A stretch of DNA of 64,000 nt from Heliopora coerulea (taxonomy: Eukaryota; Cnidaria; Anthozoa; Scleralcyonacea; Helioporidae), in the NCBI GenBank assembly GCA_030142905.1, contig JASJOG010000286.1, forward strand, positions 283,449-347,448, given 5' to 3'. Shown piece after piece: positions 54,915-64,000 of the stretch (the stretch's first letter is position 1; each line of letters opens with the position of its first letter). Position numbers and translations under genes: made by a program. Under the pieces are notes generated by a model. The model did no database searches. It saw only the letters and a program-made list of their open reading frames with translations, and was not told where the DNA came from.

Positions 54915-55439
54915 GGTGCCCCTCAATGATTAGTCCCAGGCCTCTGAACTGGTCAATGGTTGGGGAATAGCATGCTGGGCAGGAAATTTTTGGATTTCTG
55001 AAGCGGTGAAACGCTATTTCCTGCATTTTGAGAGCACTTTTAACAAAAAATGTAAAGATCATAAAAGAGGTTTTTATCATCTTTATAAGAGAGGTTCTGA
55101 ATTTCAATAACAGTAAACTCTCGAAGCAGGAGCTAAAAGTTGGAGTTAGAACGACAAGAAAAGATGATGGTAAAATCACTAGGACAGACGTGATGAAGAG
55201 ATTGCTGTTAAATCACACTAACAATCTCAACGTCCAGTTGGATGAACTGAGGTAACATTCGAGGACATTCCAAATCTAGTTGTGAACATATATTCAGAAA
55301 TACAACATGTTTGCTTTGTTTTGAGTACAGTTTTATCCATCCAGTATGATTCTATTATCTGGATGAGCTTATTTTTCGGGCCGTGTGGTGTGAGCAAAAT
55401 TACGCGCGCCGATTGGTTGCTGAATATTTCATGATTTGA

Positions 55440-55860
55440 CCTACACCGCTAAAGTCAACTAGAACAGTTAATTGGAGAGTGATCCGAACTCGTATCTCCG
55501 GGTTATCGGATCGCTGCTCTAGCAATTGAACTATCTAGTTATCTGGGAACCGTATGCTCGTTTTATCATATTTAAGTGCAAAATATGAAATATTCTGTTC
55601 ATGTTACCCGGATGATGATTCTGAAATAGAGTCGAAACACTGCACATCGTCATGGATACCGAGCGTTAAGTTGTCGTGAGAATCTCTCGTGAACTTAGAT
55701 TCGATAAAACGATCATACTGTTTCCAGTTGATTCCATAGCTCAATTGGTTGAGCAATAGTCAGGTAACCCGAAGATGCGAGTTCGAATCCCGCTCTAGTC
55801 AACTTTTCTAGTTGACTTTATCAGTGTATGTCAATTCATTTCATCTTACCCTGAGGATGA
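55440..55860. repeat. Inverted pair of tRNA-related SINEs
   Basis: Minus copy at about 55480-55555 (A box TAGTTCAATTG, B box GAGTTCGGATC) and plus copy at 55727-55803 (TAGCTCAATTGGTTGAGC, GAGTTCGAATCCC; acceptor arm GTTGATT/AGTCAAC). Both tails carry TAAAGTCAACTAGAA or its complement, and GATGATTCTGAAATAGA follows each. The plus copy has extra bases before the D arm, so neither is a functional tRNA. Confidence 0.65.
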
Positions 55861-55911
55861 TTCTGAAATAGATTGGTTGGTGAACGTAATGATATTTAAC
55901 CATATTAGACC

Positions 55912-56001
55912 AGACTTGGACTGGACATCGTGCCATCTCGCCACCGAACGATGATTGACTATTGTTCTACTTTACGATGGCACAATGGACAGTCCAAGTC
56001 T
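55912..56001. repeat. 26-bp-arm inverted repeat
   Basis: Arms 55912-55937 and 55976-56001 (AGACTTGGACTGGACATCGT and near complement), 24 of 26 paired. It looks like a small MITE or degraded hairpin. Confidence 0.65.
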
Positions 56002-56769
56002 GTATTAGACAGTCCGGTCCAATATCGTTTTTATTCCGGACCGGAGAGTTTTGGCGGGAAAGTCTTCGAACAGATTTTAACGACATTTAAAGAGAATTAA
56101 GTTTCTACGTTGAAAAATTTCAGATAACAAAACGCGCTGGAATATTAGTGGCTGCTTTTGTTTGAAGCTATCTGTGCAAAAATACTATACACAATGTTTC
56201 ACTGGTGGAATCAAGAAGCAAACTGAGCGAGTTAAGAGGTAAGGTAAACAGCAACATCCGACGACGACAACACGGTTGAAAATGGGAAAGAGAACCAATC
56301 AAAAGTCAAATAATAAATTTCTCTCCAGTTTATTTTGCTTTTACCAAGATTCAAGTCAATTTTGAAGGATGAAAAATGTACTTTTCCTTTTGGATACTGC
56401 CATCCAAACATGCGGGATGTGGCAGCACTTGAGAAAAGCGTCCCGCTGTAGGCAATTGGTACCTTATCCCGGAAAAAATAACTTGCAAAGAAACACCAAT
56501 TTAAAAAACAAAACAAAACAAATCTCCTGCATCTAATACGGGCGATGAAAACAGCAGAGTTCAGTTGAGTTAAAAAAAAATATTGCCCAATTTGTTCAGG
56601 GAAAAAAAAAATTGCTATCCTAGTTTATCCGAGATGATCCCAAGAGGTCAAGCGGTTGGACCCAAAGCGACCAGCGGCAATCATATCGTGTGAATAAGAC
56701 GTGAGCTGAAGCAATAGTCATTAAACGATCATTGAACGATACGTTCCGACAGGTGTCTACGAACATACC

Positions 56770-56777
56770 TCACGTGA
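56770..56777. promoter_or_regulatory. TCACGTGA E-box (CLEAR-like) upstream of strumpellin
   Basis: Palindrome TCACGTGA, followed by CGTAA, lies about 26-33 bases before the WASHC5 start codon. It matches the core bound by MiT/TFE and USF factors that control endolysosomal genes in animals. A match this short can arise by chance; position and target gene make it plausible. Confidence 0.35.
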
Positions 56778-56802
56778 CGTAATTTCAGTCATCATTTTCA
56801 AA

Positions 56803-57027
56803 ATGGTAGACTTCCTTGCAGAAAATAATCTTTGTGATGAAACGTTGTTAAAGTTAGTGAGGATAGAAAATGGAATCATCGCTGAACTTCTGCAATTGTC
56901 GGATTTCATTGTGCTTGAATTCCGTCTGGATAGTAAAAGAGATCGGTTGAAATATGGTGATATTTTGGCCGACTTCTCGTGTTTCCGTGGACCTGAATTC
57001 TACGAAGCGAAAATCGACGCTAAAGCG
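56803..57027 (+). CDS. WASHC5: Strumpellin exon 1
   Basis: 225 nt, 75 codons from ATG to ...GAC GCT AAA GCG before a GTACGT donor. The start MVDFLAENNLC is nearly identical to the conserved strumpellin N-terminus. The middle (LLKLVRIENG, EFRLDSKRDRLKYGDI) is more diverged than I would expect for this conserved protein, but the frame is open. Confidence 0.88.
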
Positions 57028-60000
57028 GTACGTGCGACGAGTTAAACTAGCCTGATAATGCAGTCGGATCTACCTGTTTCTAGAACGTACTGACAAGTTT
57101 TTTAGACGAAACTATCAGCACTCTTCGGCCTTTTTATTGGATTTTGCAAAAATGACCGTGAGTAAGGTCTTGCATTTCACTTCTTGAACTTCAAGTATTT
57201 TCCTCACACCGTTGAATTTGCATTTGTCCACCAAGACGAGGCTGCAACATTTTGAAAAATTAGTCCAGTGTCTTCCTAGCGCTATTGGATAAAAGTAAAG
57301 TGGCTTTCTGATTGCATAGTTCCCTTGTAGCTGTATCAAGCTTTTTAAATTTTAAAATAAAATAACCTTTTACGCATTAGTTGACAATTGCTTCCTAATT
57401 TTGCTCATTTAGAGACAACTTTTTACAAGCAAATTAAAATTTGATTGAAAAATGATGGGCGGGGAGATTCTAGCAGGACACAGGAAGCTGATTGTGAACC
57501 TTGATCATTGTTTGGGATGAGAGTAAGAAACATACATTATCCTGACAAAAAACATCTTGAAATCTCAATATTCAAGTTAAAGAACACAAACGAATTGGTC
57601 ATGGTAATATTTTGACTTTATTTGAAAGTTGTTGTCTAATTTGAGGCACTTCTTTACAGTGTATTTTTCTGTTTAATTTCTTGAAATTGCTGGCTGTGAA
57701 CAGTACAGGTATTTGAGGCACAGTAAGTTGCTTCTCAGTATATTCTGGTGTGGTCTTTTCAACCAGTATGAAACTGAGATGGAATACCCTAAATCTGTCC
57801 TGTTTACAGTAAGAAGAATTAAGGTGCTTAAATGCCAAGGCATACCAGGTGATGAGAAAAATACTGTAGCTTTGACAGCAATGGATGTAAATTATTTTAA
57901 TGATATTTTTATTGTTTCAGGAGATAATCTTTATTTTGGAGAAAATTACTAAAATCTGGGAAACATTAAATTTAATTAGACATCAGCTGAAGGACATCTC
58001 TTTACATTTATATTAATGAATCAGAGAACTCAGAGATTTCAGGATGTGAACATACTATATATGTTCAGTACATGTGTCTTCAAGTCATACTGATTAACCC
58101 TAGATTGAATGAAGCAAAGCACTGTGACACATCGTGGTCAGTTGGATAGGCATTAATCAGCATTCCCCCCCTGGGTTTAAAAAGCATTCCCTACCTGAGG
58201 TAGACAAAAGGGGATTTTGGCCAAGTCAAAGGCACTTTCTTTAAGTCAAAAACACTTGAATGGTTGCATGCACTACCCTATACATACAAAAACAAAGTTG
58301 AGGATCATTGAGAAGCTGTCATCAGAGCACAGCACCATGCTAAGAATTTACTGTGATTAATTTGTGGCATAGAGGTACACAAGGCACCACTGAATTTAAA
58401 TAGAATACAGTGATGAAATCTTTGCTGAAGACTGGCATGTGACAATCTTAGTGCAATTTGTACTTCTTAGAATATTGTATGTGAAAACAGTATCTCAACT
58501 TATCAGAAGAACAGTTCTTTGAGTAATTCAAATTAATTCCAAACATTTGTCCACCTGGGCAAAACTTGAACATTGATTTATGTCCAACCTCTTCTGCAGT
58601 TTTGACCAAAGTTGCTATGGCAATGCCAATCCTTACACTAATTCCTAACATGAATCTTACTTTGAATCTTACATTGAATCTTTGAATCAAATTTAACATT
58701 GAACCTAGCACTTACATTTGAATGTAACATTGAATCTTACTCAGTTCTGATGTCATCTTTTCAAATATTTTCATGCTTTACATGTTGCCTCATTATTTTG
58801 TGCTAAAATTTTCACACAGCTCATGGTATAAGTCATTGACCCATGGGAGTCTATTATACTGCAGTTTCACTCACTGTTGTGTACAATCCATGTGGAGTAG
58901 TGTTGTTGTTGCAGACGTTTTCTAGGCTATTTGGCACTTAGAAAAGTTTACAGAAGATTGTGCTAGGTGACCATAAATCAATGTAAATGTGTCCTCTTTC
59001 ATGTTCTCATCAATGTGATATCAATTTGACTCCTTTGTGCATTATCTAGATGTAATTTTCTTTTGTTTGATTTTCCCCCATTTTGTTACTTCAGGAGCTT
59101 CAAGAGCTTGATTCAGAATTCAGGGAAAACCATATTGAGAAGATTCTTCCCTGCTTTTGAAAGTGTTTACAAACATATCACTGACCTGAACAGGTACAGT
59201 AAGTATGGAAATTTTTAAACTTTAGTTTCCTCTTTATTTTCAAAACTAGTGGCAACAATTTTGCAATATTATTTGTAGAAATCTTCAGACTCAGTTCAGA
59301 TCAAAGCCATTGAACTTTTCTGTGATAATAATAAAAATATTTATCTTACACTCAATTTCTCACCTGCTGTATTTTGCAGTTCATGTGAAGGAGCAGCATT
59401 TTTGTAAAAGTATTCTAGCTATTTGGTAGTAAAGAAGATTTACAGAAGATTGCTGGGTGACCATTACTTAACATAAATGTGTGCTTATATGTATTAATGT
59501 GGTATGGTATGACTCCTTTTTGTACATTATCCAGAATCTAATTTTTTTTCAATTTGTTTTTTCATTTTATAAATTCAAGAACTTCAAGAGCTTGATTCAG
59601 TATGCAGGGAAAACCATATTGACATATTGACCTGATTTTTCCTTGCATTTGAAAGTGTTTAGAAATACATCACCATCCTGAACAGGTACAGTAAGTACAT
59701 GTATACAAGTTTTCAAACTTTAATCCAGCAGTATTAGTGTGTTGGACAGCAATGTTAGTTATCTGGCTGGATATCAAATACTGTAGTTCCCTCTGTATTT
59801 CTTAAACCAGCAATGACAATTTTGCAATATTTGTAGAAATGTTCTGACTAAGTTCAGGTCAAAGCTTCTGTGATAAAGATAAAAATATTTATTTTACAGA
59901 GGCAATTTTGAAACTTCACCCATAAAACTGATGCCTGGATGAAACCTTAACTGAGTTGAGACTGAGCTTGACTTTGTTACATACTTGTAAAGTAATCTCT

Positions 60001-62552
60001 GGGAATGTAATCAAAAAGGAATTTTTGATCTCTGCTTCTATTTCCTAATTAGAAACCAATTCAAAGTTAAGAATTAAGTATCTGCCAGTGGTTATCAGGC
60101 CATAATTATCTGCTAGTACAGTAGCTGAAGTGTTAAAATTTTACTATCCTGGTAGGTTCAATTCTTGTTCCCCAATCCTGTCACTATCCTGAGCATGGTA
60201 ACGCGAAAAAGTTTTGGAGACCTGGAGACACAGAGACTGTAAATAGACACAAATAATTAGATGAGAGGTACAGTATATCAACAAGCTTTTATTAGCAGTC
60301 CAAAGGTCCTTTAGGATGACTTACACATGTAAAAGCTGATGACAAATAAAATTTGCTGGGTAGTAAGGCAGTACTGAAGTGAGAATGTTCTTTTGTGGAG
60401 ACTGAGTCTGTGATGTAGGAATATTAAACTGTGTTTTTGTTAAAAAATACACTGCAATTCAGTGTTTCCTCCTGGATTTACAATGTAAAAAGGTCACCCT
60501 TCCTAAGATGAACAAAAGAGCATTTCAACCTAGTCATGGGGACATTTTTCTAGTCAAGGGCACCATTTTCAAGTCAAGGTCACCATTTTCAAGTCAAGGT
60601 CACTGGAATGACCTCGTACAATACCAGGGATGCTGGCCATGCCAGGTGGGGACATCCCAATCCAGCACAAATTCTAAGTGCCTGGTACTCAGGGTAATTT
60701 TATCAATCTTGGGTGGCACATTTTTAGTCCAAACTTAATAAAATATACAGTTTTGGTGAGGCAGACATCATTGTAATTTAATCTATCATTCATCGAGCTC
60801 AGAGAGGAGTGAAATTAGTGTAAACAAGCAAAATTTTACAGGATTCTTATATGGCATTCCTCACCAAGACTTGTTGCTAAGTAGCTAGTGTCTTAACTGC
60901 TGCAAAGACTAAATTTGATTCTGGATTTAGTGCAAAGATGTACAGCCATTTGCCTAAAGAAGCAAAGTATTAGTAAGTTTAATTGAATCTGTACTGAAAG
61001 TGCTAGAAATTTCCTCTTATATTGACTTAGGGTGCCAATTGTATAAAAATGCTGAGGGAAGGACCTCATTCCACACCTTTTTCCAGACATCATAATGAAA
61101 ATTAAATCAGGATATTTTTATCTGGCACTTATATTTGGCTGGCTACATCTCTGCATACATGCATAATTACTATAGCGGATCACTGATAAGCTGTTGATAT
61201 TGGCACAGCAGCCAGCCAGCTAGGAGTTTATTTTCTGATGAATAATTTAAGTCATAGTGGTAGACAAGCTTTGTGAAGGGCAGGAATAACAGGTGGCTAC
61301 TATGAAGTTGCTTTGGGGAAACACAGCAGCTGTAGATCTTCTGAGTGTAAGGTTGATTTTAACAAAGAATTTTAATGCAACATATGTTCTACAAAATGCT
61401 GTGTGTAAAATGTTATCCTATTTGTGAATGATATTTACCAAAATTTGTGGTGGCTACACCACCTACATGTTACTTTAAAAATTGTTGTATATAGTAGTAG
61501 GTACCTTTGCTCATCAGTCATGATAACATCAAAGTAACCTGGTTATGTTTACCTGCTAAGTTGCTTAGTCATTCTTGATGCCATAGACAATGTTTGAAAT
61601 GTGTGCAAATACTTTCATAGACTCACAAATGCTGTGTAGCAGCATCTCAGTGTCAAAAACCAAATGCCTTAACATTTTGGATGTCCAGTGTGTCTCCAGA
61701 CCAAAGCTTAAAACCTTTAGTTGAGTTAAGGGAAAGATTATTGTGATTGTAGTTAAGATTAAGGTTAGTAATTAGCTTGGATTAGGGTTTTGATTCTGGT
61801 TCAGGTAAGTTTTGTATTCCAGTGTTTCCACTTGGCAACTTCAGAGTAGTGGCCTGCAGTCCCTGACCTTAAAAAAGCTTGTGTACCATGGTGCCATAAA
61901 TTAATGACAGTAACTTCTGGCAGACCACTGTGCCTGGCCAACAACTTGTGAACAATTGATAACAGTAGTTCTGCAAGTATCTGGTGAATCAAGGGGCATT
62001 GAGTTGAAGACAGAGCCCTTGACTTGACCAAAAAGGCCTTTTGTCTTCCTTATGTGTGGTACCCTATTCAAATGTTTGGTGAAATGCTGGTTTCTAGTGG
62101 AAATCATAGAACCCTAGACAAGTCATTCATCACCAGAGACACTGTAACACTGGTAGTACTGCAAAAGTTAGACTGAGTATGACTTTTCTAGTGTTTTGCG
62201 ACCTTGATTGTGGCAACCATGCATATTGTAGAACTGTTAGGTCTTCACCATACAGGTAATGGTGGACTAACTTATGTTTTTCTTGTAGGTTCTTGGAAGA
62301 GCAGGATGAAGGTATTTTTATTCAGCAAACATTAGAAACACTGTTGATTAATGCAGATGGCAAACAGTTGATGGTACAGTGTGTTCATTGCATTATTTTT
62401 GTTCTAATTATCATTGTTATATAATGATAGTCATCTTTACATTTACTGTTGTAATTGTCAGTACCAACGTCATCATCATCATCATCATTGCAATCATCAT
62501 CATCATCATCACCATCATTGCTATCATCATCATCATCATCACCACCATCATC

Positions 62553-62602
<50 letters not shown>

Positions 62603-62683
62603 CATCACCACCATCATCATCACCACCATCATCATCATCATCATCATCACATCATCACCATCATCATTGCTATCATCGCTATC

Positions 62684-62714
<31 letters not shown>

Positions 62715-63052
62715 CATCACCATCATCACTATCATCATCATCATCATCACCATCATCATCATTATCATCATCATCATCACATCATCATCATCATTATCAT
62801 CATCATCATTATCATCATCACCATCATCATCACATCATCATCATCACCATCATCATCATCACTATCACCATCATCATCACATCATCACCATCATCATCAT
62901 CACATCATCACCATCATCATCATCACTATCATCATCATCATCACTATCATCATCATCATCACATCAACACCATCATCATCACTATCACCATCATCATCAC
63001 ATCACATCAACACCATCATCATCACATCATCACCATCATCATCACCATCATC

Positions 63053-63084
<32 letters not shown>

Positions 63085-63115
63085 CACCATCATCACTATC
63101 ACCATCATCATCACT

Positions 63116-63176
<61 letters not shown>

Positions 63177-63619
63177 CATCATCATCATCACCACAATCAT
63201 CATCACCACAATCATCATCACCCTCATCATCATCACTATCATCATCATCAACATAATCATCATCAACATCATCATCACATCATCACCACTATCACCATCA
63301 TCATCAACATCATCATCACATCATCATCATCATCATCACTATCATCATCATCACCATCATCACCATCATCATCATCACCACCATCATCACCACCATCATC
63401 ACCACCATCATCACCATCACCATCATCACCATCATCATCACCATCATCATCACCATCATCATCACCATCATCACTATTATCATCATCACCCCCATCATCA
63501 TGATCACCATCACCATCATCACCACCATCATCATCACCATCATCATCACCATCATCATCATCACCATCATCATCATCACCATCATCATCATCACCATCAT
63601 CACGACCATCATCACGACC

Positions 63620-63650
<31 letters not shown>

Positions 63651-64000
63651 ACATCACCACCATCATCATCATCATCGTCATCATCCTTATCATCACTATC
63701 ATCATCATCATCATCATCACCATCCTCATCATCATCATCACCATCCTCATCATCATCATCACCATCATTGTAATCATCATTAACTTGATTGTCATTATTG
63801 TCTTCACCATTACCTTAATTACCACCATCTTCATCATCATTATCGTTATGTCGGTAATCATCCGTATCATTTTCATCATTATCATCATTTTCATTGACAG
63901 TGCCATTACCATTCACACTCTTGTCATTGTTTTGTAAGAAATTCAAAATAATTTTTGGTGTAAAACGAAGTCAGAGCACTGCTACTGACATTCATAGATA
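56803..64000 (+). CDS. WASHC5: Strumpellin (WASH complex subunit 5), 5' exons, runs off window
   Basis: Exons on plus: 56803-57027 (phase 0 out), 59095-59193 or its duplicate 59579-59685, and 62289-62373. The translation follows the start of strumpellin: VDFLAENNLC, GIIAELLQLSDFI, KYGDILADFS, EFYEAKIDAK, ELQELDSEFRENHI, GIFIQQTLETLLINADGKQL. Strumpellin is a scaffold of the WASH complex, which activates Arp2/3 on endosomes. The expected protein is over 1,100 residues, so most lies beyond the right edge. Exon 2 exists in two tandem copies and both are damaged, so this may be a failing paralogue. Introns are 2.07 kb and 2.6-3.1 kb; the last holds the ATC microsatellite. Confidence 0.82.
58660..58745. 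repeat. Degenerate minisatellite in strumpellin intron 1
   Basis: Repeated TTACNTTGAATC and TAACATTGAA units, roughly 10-20 bp each. Confidence 0.6.
59095..59193 (+). pseudogene. WASHC5: Strumpellin exon 2, copy 1 (frameshifted)
   Basis: Good acceptor TTACTTCAG and donor GTACAG. ELQELDSEFRENHIE is followed in a shifted frame by RFFPAFESVYKHITDLN. Length is 99 nt against 107 for copy 2 and for the expected exon: a net loss of 8 bases between the His-Ile-Glu and Arg-Phe-Phe codons. Confidence 0.8.
59579..59685 (+). pseudogene. WASHC5: Strumpellin exon 2, copy 2 (stop codons)
   Basis: 107 nt, the expected length. It reads ELQELDSVCRENHIDILT, then TGA, FFLAFESV, then TAG, KYITILN, with donor GTACAG kept. 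The acceptor has CAA in place of CAG before GAACTT, so the original splice site is weakened or shifted by one. This copy lacks the 8-base loss of copy 1. Confidence 0.8.
60541..60605. repeat. Short tandem repeat of about 21 bp
   Basis: Units like CACCATTTTCAAGTCAAGGT occur two to three times within strumpellin intron 2. Confidence 0.75.
62289..62373 (+). CDS. WASHC5: Strumpellin exon 3
   Basis: 85 nt after acceptor TCTTGTAG, completing an Arg codon from exon 2 and then FLEEQDEGIFIQQTLETLLI, NADGKQLM before a GTACAG donor. It matches the conserved GVYIQQTLET...DGKQLL stretch and has no lesion. Confidence 0.85.
62469..63780. repeat. 1.3-kb (ATC)n microsatellite in strumpellin intron 3
   Basis: Almost pure ATC/CAT repeats with interspersed ACC, ATT and ACATC variants. 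All long His-, Ser-, Ile- or Met-rich frames here come from the repeat in its six frames and are not genes. Confidence 0.97.

Larger units (their letters stand above)
58910..59900 (+). repeat. Tandem duplication (484-bp period) containing strumpellin exon 2
   Basis: Exon starts at 59095 and 59579 are 484 bp apart. Flanking intron blocks also repeat in order: TTTACAGAAGATTG..GTGACCAT upstream, and TTTTGCAATAT..TTTGTAGAAAT, then TTCAGATCAAAGC/TTCAGGTCAAAGC downstream. Divergence is substantial, so the duplication is not recent. Confidence 0.85.

Noticed and set aside
62379..63937. Long His-, Ser-, Ile- and Met-rich open frames on both strands
   Set aside because: All are translations of the ATC microsatellite in different frames; none has complex sequence outside the repeat.

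Overview
The window is animal nuclear DNA: AT-rich, spliced genes with GT-AG introns, tRNA-derived SINEs, non-LTR and Penelope-like retroelements, and hAT and PIF/Harbinger DNA transposons. A spliced ANK-Roc-COR-Death gene together with a remnant of a CXC-finger repeat family I associate with cnidarians points to an anthozoan, probably a stony coral. That taxonomic call is inference from gene and repeat content.

Layout. 1-5.4 kb: a hAT/ZMYM-type transposase gene (minus strand) split by a head-to-head pair of Penelope-like GIY-YIG copies with a 13-bp target duplication, followed by a HARBI1-like transposase carrying an internal stop. 8.1-14.6 kb: the main cellular gene on the minus strand, reassembled from exons as ankyrin repeats, Roc GTPase, COR, a Cys-rich exon, short linker exons and a Death domain; its introns hold a LINE scrap and a duplicated TATA-bearing segment. 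15.0-16.0 kb: a foldback element. 16.35-17.95 kb: a terminal-inverted-repeat element encoding a small HIRAN-like protein. 20.7-25.6 kb: a LINE tail with target duplication and a heavily broken CXC-finger repeat gene. 28.8-33.0 kb: tRNA-headed SINEs, one cluster forming a 192-bp-arm palindrome. 38.7-41.7 kb: a broken LINE with endonuclease and reverse transcriptase. 46.7-55.0 kb: nested insertions (Penelope fragment and a BED-hAT in one copy of a dispersed repeat; a hAT MITE in another copy, with a complete-looking 3.7-kb Harbinger directly abutting it). 56.8-64 kb: the first exons of strumpellin (WASHC5) on the plus strand, running off the right edge through a 1.3-kb trinucleotide microsatellite.

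How the parts relate. Only two cellular genes are supported. The ROCO-Death gene would encode a multidomain GTPase signalling protein of the type seen in innate immunity and cell-death pathways. Strumpellin is a scaffold subunit of the endosomal actin-nucleating WASH complex. In the strumpellin locus the second coding exon is tandemly duplicated and both copies carry disabling lesions, so this locus may be a decaying paralogue or an assembly problem. Almost everything else is transposon-derived, and most transposase genes are broken. The least familiar pieces are the HIRAN-like element, the foldback element and the long acidic insertion inside the Roc GTPase domain.
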